64,000 bases of DNA from Phycomyces blakesleeanus NRRL 1555(-) (lineage: Eukaryota; Mucoromycota; Mucoromycetes; Mucorales; Phycomycetaceae): the NCBI RefSeq assembly GCF_001638985.1, contig NW_017265158.1:434001-498000 (forward strand), in the 5' to 3' direction. Below are positions 56,779 through 64,000 of the stretch, piece after piece. Below the pieces are notes generated by a model. That model was not told where the DNA came from. It saw only the letters and a list, made by a program, of their open reading frames with translations, and did no database searches. Within the stretch, counting starts at the first letter, position 1. Every line of letters starts with the position of its first letter. The position numbers and the translations under genes are program-made.

Positions 56779-59121
56779 ATGATTCGCATTGCTCCAGAAT
56801 ACGAGCATGAGAATCCCAAGGTTTCGGAAACCTTTGAAAATGAAGCTGCTTTTGCTCAATGGTTCGAAACCGCTGCAATGAGACATGCTAACTGGAATTT
56901 TATCAACACGCATGTGTCTAAGGCTTCCTACAGCACTAGCAACCCGGAAGACGTTTTGCAGACTTTGTACTTGGCATGTGACCATCATGGCCTGCCAAGA
57001 AAACATAAGAAAAAGGCTGAAGACAAGCTCAAAACTAAGAGAGTCTGGACGAAATCTATAAAGGATGGCTGTAAGGCCAAGATTATTAAGAAGACCTTCC
57101 GTGATGGACAGGTTTCCATCGAGTGCTTGTGGCAACATGACACTCACCAGCCTGAAAAGGTCCAGGATATGGTCCGTTCCAGACTCCCAGCTGAGGTGAA
57201 GCAGTGGATTGTTTCCCACGTGGATAACAACATGGATTGGAAGGCAATCAAAACCCTGCTTCGTATCGATCCTCGGCGCTTGGAAGAGGTAGTAAATATA
57301 ATTTCTTTTTATTTAATTTACTAACTGCTTTGCTCTGTAGCTTGAAGCTGGTCTTGCCATTTCCAGCTTCCCGATGTCTCTGCGCATCAACTACCATGAT
57401 GTACAGAACGTCATCAATACTCGGCTGAACAAGCTGTCCAGACGAAACGCTGTTGACCGTACCAGTGTAGAGGAATGGATGTCATTCTTGAAGAATGAAA
57501 AGGGCTGTCTTGTCCACATGAAGTTCTACGAGGGCAACGGCCCGTACCTGCTCTCCTGGATCTCTCCCTGGCAAAAGAAGGTAATATTTGATTTAATAAA
57601 CACTTGCAATATAATAATAATAATTTCCAAACAGATTCTTGAGGCAGCTGATGAGTGGTGCATTGACTCCACTCATAAAACGTGCAAGTCTTTGGTGGGG
57701 TCAGACAAGCACTCGTATCTCTATATGATTGTTGTAAGAAGCAACATTACAAACAAGGGTGTCCCAGTTTGCTTCTTCATCACTAACGCTGAGCTCACTT
57801 CGACCTTGGGACAATAGCTCACTTGGGTTCAGTCAAACTGTGATCTGCGCGTCAAGCGCATAATGATTGGCTGCAGCCCTGTTGAGATGAGTGCTCTCAA
57901 GGATGTCTTTGGGCAGAGTTTTCAGGTCCTTTGTACCAGTGGCACATCAAGCGGACATGGGAGATGCACATCAAAAAAAGATGGAATATATGTTAAAATA
58001 ACTGCTTTAAAATAAAACTAATAATTATTAATATTTATTTGCCATGACAGGTAAAGATTACTGGTGCCACCCATGAGTCGAAGAAGGAACGAGATGCTGT
58101 CCGTGTCGGCCTGAACCTTCTGATGCATGCAAAGAGTGAGCTTGTCTTTGAGCAGAAATACCAGGAATTTCTTTCCCGGTTTTCTGAACACGGAAAATTC
58201 ATTGAGTACATTGGTACACAATGGCACAGCAAGCGTGAGCTGTGGTCAATGACGCGGAGAGAAGTAAGTTAATATAGATGTATTTTCTACTGTTTATTAA
58301 CTGTCTATTTCTGATATTAGGAGGCCAGGTTCCATACCAACAACCTGGTTGAATCATATCATCATATCTTGAAAGCCTACTACTTGGGTAGTTCAAGAAA
58401 CTTCTGGGTTGACCGGTTAGTTTATATGTTCTCCTAAGTAGTAGAGCATGACTATAGACAAGAGGGTCTCAAGATCATTTATGGGTTCAAGAAGCTTGTT
58501 TTAACACATACCGAAAAGGCAAAGAAGAAGGCACAAGCCATTGCCTACAAAGATACTCTTGGCATGGTCGAGACTATTGAAGACAATTCGGTAAAAAATA
58601 TTACTTTTAATATAATGAATTCCCTAGTATTAATATCATACTTTTATTTATCTATTTAAGATCTACAAGTGTCGCTCCTTTGCTGACAATTCTGTTTGGT
58701 ATGAGCTCTTGATCAAAGAGGAAGTGCTGTCAACCTGCTCTTGTCCAAACCCAAATCATTTGTGCAAGCGTATTTTTTTTGGTCTGCAGGATGATGGGAC
58801 TTCAGTACTATCCGATTAAAGAGCTTCCTATTGTTCAGAATCAAGACGTACAAGCGTAGGAAAGAAAAGAAGTAAATGCTGCAGCACAGGATAAGTTGCG
58901 CTGTCTCGAGTTTACTGAGATTCAGAAAAGCTTGCTCAAAAAAATTGAGCAAGCTGTGGAAAAACGAAATGTCATGTCTATTGACATTCCCTCTGGAATG
59001 GACGTTTCTGTTCGTATCCTGAGGGATTGTTTGTCTTCCTTGGAAGAAGCAGAAGTTGCTCCCCAGCAGAGGTACATTAAGGAACATTTAAAGCATACTT
59101 TATTAATATTTATTCTTTTAT
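56779..59121 (+). pseudogene. MULE (Mutator-like) transposase, decayed
   Basis: Coding remnants in order: an N-terminal DNA-binding-like region (56779-57288, CKAKIIKKTFRDGQ), then exons 57341-57580 and 57635 onward with intron-like spacers. The MULE catalytic block includes DEWCIDSTHKTCK, followed by SYLYMIVVRSNITNKGVPVC. It is broken by TAG at 57816, then resumes with LRVKRIMIGCSPVEM. A one-base frame change near 57925 moves into YQWHIKRTWEMHIKK. Later pieces are NLVESYHHILKAYYLGSSRN (about 58340-58400) and a SWIM-like CSCPNPNHLCKR near 58740, where Arg stands in place of the last His. The intron-like spacers suggest domestication or an ancestrally spliced transposase. It is non-functional as it stands. 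Confidence 0.75.
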
Positions 59122-59719
59122 AAATTTATTAATAAAATCAAAGAACTTTGCAATTTTACCATCCTTTTGTTGACGAAAATTATAAAGTTCAAATGAACAG
59201 TAACTGTTTATACTTTGTAGCAATTAAAGGTTTCCCAAAAAATACAGCAACATTACTTCTGATAGGGTTGATATAAAACTTTATTATAAAAACAAAAACA
59301 ACACCTAAAATGCTGCGAGCAAGAGTTTTCTAAAGAGATGATATATCTTACAATAGACTTAATTGGTGGTTACAAAATAAAACAAAATAAAACAAAAGAA
59401 AAGGTAAATAAATCAACGAAGTTTAAAGTGGTTATTGAGCAACTTAGCGCTAGACAGATGCATTTTTTTTTGAATAAGTATAGGTGCTCTCAGAATTGTT
59501 TTTTGGTAAAGAATTGTTTATCGAAAATCAATAACGTTCCTTTTTTAGAAGAGTGAGATGTGCCAAATAAATGTGTTATCGTCAGTACTGTACTCTAAAG
59601 ATATAAACTTATTTTAAAGTATGTTAAAGGAATATTTTTTTCTTGTGCCTTTATTACTAAGAGAAAACTTGTAATATTCAGCTTTGAGCAAATCTCTTGG
59701 TATAAGATAGTATACTGTA
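59122..59719. other. Intergenic, no gene seen
   Basis: AT-rich spacer between the MULE relic and the Tc1/mariner element. No terminal inverted repeat of the MULE was found here. Confidence 0.5.
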
Positions 59720-61063
59720 CACTGACCTTGAATAAGTTTACGTATATTACCAAAAAGGAAATTTTGAGAAAAAGCACCCATTGTTGTTTTTATTTATTTT
59801 TTCATTCTTTTTCTCAATCAAATCTTCTCATGTCTCCTAAAATCATTAAACAATCTCGTAAAAAGAGTCCCGAACTTTCAGATTACATGAAAGGCAAGAT
59901 TGTGGGTGCTTATGACTTTGGAATTCCCATGGCTAAGATTGCGCGCAAGTATGAGCTACCCTACACGACAGTGACAACAACCATTGAGGGAGTGAAGAAA
60001 ACGGGTACTGCCCTTACCAAAAAAAACGTGAAGGGAGACCTGTTCTCTTGAATGATTGTGATTTGAGAGCTCTGGGAAATATTGCGCGCAATGACCCAAC
60101 TGCAACATTAGACATGATTACAGCTGAAATTCAGGAATCTTCAGGTGTACCCATCAAGAGGGATGCTGTTCGTAATTCCTTAAAAAAGATTGGTTTACGC
60201 TCTTGTGTTGCTGCAAAGAAGCCTTTGCTAAAGGAAAGGCACATAAAAAACAGGTTAAAGTTTGCAAGAGATGCTCGTCGGCGCAATCAACAGTGGAATC
60301 GGGTAATCTGGAGTGATGAGTCCAGATTCATGGTTTATCCAAGGGCAGGAAATGTGCGTGTTTGGCGCACTCCAGCACAGAAATATAGAAGAGGCTATGT
60401 ACGTCCAAGAGTACAAGGCGGAGGAGGCTCAGTGATGGTCTGGGGGTGCATTTGGGCTGGTGGAATGGGAAAACTTGTAATTGTCGATGGCACGCTAAAT
60501 CAGACGAAGTACATAAGACTCTTACGACTTCATTTTATGCCCTGGTTTCGACGCCTTAAGCAAAGGAAAGATGGCGAGTTCATTTTCCAAGAAGATAATG
60601 CACCCTGCCATAAAGGTATTTTGGCAAAAGAATACAAAGAAGAGGTGAATCTGCCAGTGATGGCATGGCCAGCAAACAGCCCTGATCTGAGCCCAATAGA
60701 AAACATTTGGGCATACTTGGAACGCCAGCTGAGAGCTAGAAGGGTAAAGCCAACGAATTCACACTCGTTGGCCAGAGCTCTTCAAGAAGAATGGAAAAAA
60801 ATACCGAAGAAAGTAGTGAAAGCACATTGCATGTCAATGCCAAATCGAATCAAAGAACTTAGAAAAAATAATGGATTCCATACCCACTATTAAACTTTCT
60901 AATAAATTACATATACCTATTCACATAGCTAATATATATTACTCATAATTATTTCAGAGCTCTAGCTATACGTTAAGATGATAAAAAGATGTAAAGAAGT
61001 TGTATATTTTCATTGAAAAAAATCGGGATTTTAAAAAATACTTAAATTAAATATGGGTCAGTG
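59720..61063 (+). mobile_element. Tc1/mariner transposon, about 1.34 kb, nearly intact
   Basis: Element bounded by short inverted ends: cactgaccttgaataagttt at 59720 and, read on minus from 61063, cactgacccatatttaattt. TA dinucleotides flank both sides (59718-59719 and 61064-61065), the target duplication of this superfamily. It carries one transposase in two overlapping frames. Length is typical for Tc1. The intact end sequences and single coding lesion suggest recent activity. Confidence 0.8.
59830..60893 (+). CDS. Tc1/mariner (DD34E-type) transposase in two frames
   Basis: Cut-and-paste transposase. The N-terminal frame (ATG 59830 to TGA near 60049) holds a helix-turn-helix (GIPMAKIARKYELPYTTVTT). 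The C-terminal frame, usable from 60027 and ending TAA at 60891-60893, holds the rest: REGRPVLLNDCDLRALGNIA, a second DNA-binding domain, then the catalytic triad WSDES, FQEDNAPCHKG and WPANSPDLSPIENIWAYLE. All three acidic residues are present. Joining the frames needs a -1 shift (equivalently one added base) exactly at the heptamer A AAA AAC, 60021-60027. Together they give about 354 residues, the normal Tc1 length. The break could be programmed frameshifting, a one-base deletion in the A8 run, or a sequencing error. Confidence 0.85.
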
Positions 61064-61065
61064 TA

Positions 61066-61519
61066 TATTGTTTGAGTAGAAAACTACCGGTTGATATAGT
61101 AAGTGAGATCCTGAAAATAAGATATAATAGTAAGATAAAAACGATTCTCAAAGGCTATGCTGATAATGATGAAAATACACTTATATTTGGACATCAGAAA
61201 TATTTTATACCTGCTCTCTAGCACGGGTAAAATGTACGGGCGTTAAACATATAGTTCCTTTTTTCGTAAAAATATACTTCTAAAAAAGGAACATCATTGT
61301 CTTTCGATGAAGAATTCTAATCGAAAAAGAATTCCGAGAGCACCTTTATCTCCCACTTTCAGTCTATTTTTTACTGTGTGACTCTGAAGAAGGCAGATAA
61401 AACAATAATATTTTTATAAAGACTTGTACACCTGGATTAGCCTTCTTTTTCGTATATTATTAACTTTCTTTAAAAAAAAACTATTTCAATATTTTTTGCT
61501 TCAATATAATATTTATATA
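61066..61519. other. Intergenic; small hairpin
   Basis: AT-rich. A hairpin-capable pair (gttccttttttcg and aaaaaaggaac) lies at about 61254-61290. No gene called. Confidence 0.5.
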
Positions 61520-62143
61520 ATGTATCGTGCACCATCTCGAAATCAAGAGATATTTAAATCAAATATTTTAGCTATATCTGAATCTGGTCGAAACCCCATG
61601 CCACACGAGATTGGCAGGGCCATTGTCAATGAATTAAAAGTAAACCAAAATTACAAGGGAGCTGAAGAGCTATTCCAGGATCTCATTAAGAGAATGAACA
61701 TTGTCATCAGTGATTCAAGTGGAAATAATACAAAATCTATTGGAGAAAATTGTCGATTTATAGATGGAGATTTATTTCGAAAGGCAATCGCTGCTCTCGT
61801 ACGCTATGCTCCTAATCCTCAACTAGCGCTTAACTATACCACGTTTTACATGCGCGACATTGAAGAGCCTCTCCGAACCCAAACTTCAGAGAATTTTGTG
61901 CTTGTTAATTTGATATATGTTTACTCAAAGTCTAAATCAAGTACCTACCTGGAAGATGCGTTGGATTTTGTCAAGCATGGTATTACACGTGGTCTAGCTA
62001 TACAAGTGCCTCAAGGAGCCTCACGCAGCTACAATGTTTGCCCAAAAGTATTTGACACCGTCTGTCAACCAGTCCTACGCTTTCATAAAGTCCAAATATC
62101 AAAGGACAGAAGATGTATTGAACCTATAAGTAAGCTATATTAA
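61520..62143 (+). CDS. Unknown helical protein, possibly incomplete
   Basis: An uninterrupted 207-codon frame from ATG 61520 with protein-like composition: NQEIFKSNILAISESGRNPM, GAEELFQDLIKRMN, GDLFRKAIAALVRYAPNPQL, LVNLIYVYSKSKSSTYLEDA. The pattern of paired amphipathic helices suggests a PPR- or TPR-like helical-repeat fold, but no signature is clear. A GTAAGC donor inside the last codons (about 62129) suggests that the gene may continue in further exons; I could not find a convincing continuation up to 62.4 kb. I do not recognise the family. The in-frame extension upstream to 61424 lacks an ATG. Confidence 0.55.
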   Translation: MYRAPSRNQEIFKSNILAISESGRNPMPHEIGRAIVNELKVNQNYKGAEELFQDLIKRMNIVISDSSGNNTKSIGENCRFIDGDLFRKAIAALVRYAPNPQLALNYTTFYMRDIEEPLRTQTSENFVLVNLIYVYSKSKSSTYLEDALDFVKHGITRGLAIQVPQGASRSYNVCPKVFDTVCQPVLRFHKVQISKDRRCIEPISKLY

Positions 62144-63633
62144 TATATGCTCGTAAATATCTTACAAAATCAACTGTACACTTTTTGACATCTTGGGTTG
62201 ACCAAAGTCGATCCTATGGTTGGTTTACTGACAATATACATATATAATAATCCATTTGCACAAAAATAGGTGATTCGGGAAGAGAGAGAGAGAGGGATTT
62301 GTGTATACAAAAACTTGAGGATAGGTAGTTTGTGGATACTAGGACAGTCTTGATAAGCTTGAATTGCTTCTTGCTTAGCTACACACCATAAATAAAGAAT
62401 AGTTTTTTTTTAAAAAGAAAAGTTAGTTTCTACTCAAGAGAGCTCAGAATAGAGGCTGTGGGCGTTATTAATATTCTGGCTATAATTATCTGTAAATCTA
62501 AGTTAGTGCTCCATATTTTGTCTGGTATACTAGTCAGATAAAAATAGTTTTTGTGGGGTCTCAAGACATTTTATGCTTAACAATATAGGCAACTCAATGA
62601 GAGCCGGAGAATAACAGGGGCAGAATAAAAGGAACCATTTATTTGGACGCAAAGTCCTTTACCGTTATAGAAGAATCCTACGTCCAAGGACGCTACAAAT
62701 CCACACTCTTTTTATTAAAGTAGTCTTGTTATAATAGTAATTGTTGATCGTCAGGGACCAGATATAATTATTGGATTTTTTGTCACAAGTCATATTAAGG
62801 TGGTCTGGTAAAATAAAAATGTTGACCGCCTAGGATTAACGTTACAGAAAAGACAAATTCAAAGTGTAGGAAAGGTTTCTTTGGTTGGTGGGATACTAGA
62901 ATTAACATTATCAGCTTCAATAAAGTTGAGGATTAACCTATGTGTTACATAAAGATAGCTACAGTGTGATCCAAATAGGTTTTGCTATTAAAATGTGTGA
63001 AAGATCAATCAGCAGTGGCAAACCTACTAGACAATTTATCTACCGAACTTGATAAAGAGCATTTTTATTTTTATTATTATATTTTGCTAAACTTCCTCTA
63101 ATATAACCTCATCTGCCTCTTCTTCTAATTTCGCATCCCAAGGAGAGGCAGCCGCCAACCACTACTCCCACAGTCTCAACAAGAGACAGGTATGCACTAA
63201 ACCTCGCTCATTTTAAAGAAAGCTTAATTGACGAATTTCTCTTTTGGTTGAAGTTTTCAAGTACTTAATGGATTACATCATCTGGATCTTGTTCTTATCT
63301 GTAAGCATTGTGAGTAGCTTTAATTCCCTTGTTACAAAGCTCTATAATAAAATGCATTTTGTTGTTGTTATTCATGCTTGTAAATAGATAGAAAGATAAA
63401 GGTATATACTCTGGTGGCATTTTAGTATAATGCAGATATTCTGTGCAACTGACTTCAGGGACTGTCTTTTTCAATTTCAGCAGCTACTATAAACAGTAAC
63501 AAAAAATTTGGATGGTCGACCAGTTTTTACCGGTCGACAACAACTAGGTGAACATCTACTGTAGCCAATCCTTTCCTTTGTGTTTGTTTGGACTCAATCG
63601 TTCGCGCCACATCCTGTTCTTATTGGCCAACTT
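62144..63633. other. Intergenic; possible 5' UTR exon of the right-edge gene
   Basis: No coding region recognised. A GC-richer patch at 63110-63190 (ggagaggcagccgccaacca) ends at a consensus donor (GACAG/GTATGC) and may be a non-coding first exon of the downstream gene. A GA microsatellite lies at about 62281-62296. Confidence 0.4.
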
Positions 63634-64000
63634 ATGACCGATCCCTCTGTACAGCCACACCATCTCAATGAGGCAAACCTATATTCAACATCTCTTGAGG
63701 ATCCAGTTATAATAGACCATACTACTGATATAGGCCCTCGTTCACAAGCAGTACCCCAATCAATGCAACCTCAGTATGATACGATTAAAAACATTGATTA
63801 TCAGCAACTACCTCATCACCAACACCAACACCAGCAGCAACAGTCTCATCCTCAACAACACATAGGATATCCTATGGTATGATTTCACTCTTACTATTTA
63901 TTCATCCATTAGCACAATAGCTTTTTGTATCACCACTAGCTACCTTTGCATTTATTTTGTCCAAGTAGCCTATGCTGGGGTTTCCTTCGCGGTATATGAC
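63634..64000 (+). CDS. Gln/His-rich protein, 5' part (cut by window edge)
   Basis: ATG at 63634 opens MTDPSVQPHHLNEANLYSTS and reads through a Gln/His-rich run (HHQHQHQQQQSHPQQH) to a donor at CCTATG/GTATGA (exon end about 63879). A second exon seems to start after ...AAGTAG at about 63968 with CCT ATG CTG and runs off the window. Such Q/H-rich N-termini are common in fungal transcription factors, but no DNA-binding domain is inside the window, so the class is unknown. The frame is open upstream to 63580, but only from GTG. Confidence 0.6.

Overview
This is a nuclear window from a filamentous fungus, most likely a member of Mucoromycotina (a Mucorales- or Phycomyces-like genome). The evidence is AT-rich intergenic DNA, short introns (mostly 40-110 nt) in nearly every gene, a CYP509-like P450, fungal-type autophagy, septum and meiosis genes, and several families of DNA transposon relics. 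The genus cannot be fixed from the sequence. There is one assembly gap of 100 N at 5007-5106. I saw no rRNA, tRNA or CRISPR array. Exon boundaries were placed by eye from splice consensus, reading frame and protein continuity; transcript data were not available.

Layout. 1-1.5 kb: 5'-most six exons of an L-2-hydroxyglutarate dehydrogenase on the minus strand, cut by the window edge. 3.1-3.8 kb: a small three-exon gene of unknown function. 4.2-8 kb: a mobile-DNA block with a short inverted-repeat element, a perfect 59-bp inverted repeat around the gap, and a decayed Fanzor-like (eukaryotic TnpB relative) gene. 8.9-10.9 kb: cytochrome P450. 12.2-14.1 kb: coiled-coil protein of unknown role. 15.5-20.8 kb: the 19-exon autophagy scaffold ATG11. 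21.5-22.2 kb: a broken ORF. 23.0-29.8 kb: a 2055-residue ankyrin/anillin/PH protein of the Bud4 class. 30.0-32.4 kb: a GT8-like plus GT64 glycosyltransferase. 32.8-35.3 kb: TOM70. 35.6-36.7 kb: ribosomal protein eL18 (minus). 39.9-41.2 kb: COQ9.

41.4-47.3 kb: two intronless PAS-domain paralogues on the minus strand, separated by a fold-back element. 47.7-49.7 kb: a Rim4-like triple-RRM protein (minus), divergent from a basic coiled-coil protein with a Thr-Gly tract at 50.2-51.8 kb. 51.9-52.5 kb: a small Pcl/PHO80-type cyclin (minus). 52.6-53.7 kb: an inverted-repeat element whose end sequences match those next to the Fanzor relic. 54.0-55.5 kb: an SLC35F6-like transporter (minus). 55.8-56.4 kb: ribosomal protein eL33 (minus). 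56.8-59.1 kb: a decayed MULE transposase. 59.7-61.1 kb: a nearly intact Tc1/mariner element with its transposase split at an A AAA AAC heptamer. 61.5-62.1 kb: an unknown protein. 63.6 kb to the edge: the start of a Gln/His-rich protein.

The host genes are unrelated housekeeping and cell-biology genes (mitochondrial import, CoQ synthesis and metabolism; autophagy; septation; meiosis and cell-cycle control; translation), with no operon-like logic. The unusual content is in the mobile elements (Fanzor relic and its possible non-autonomous derivative, Tc1 frameshift, fold-back elements) and in gene architecture (8-nt microexon, four GC-AG introns, a CDK-site repeat array, a glycosyltransferase fusion).
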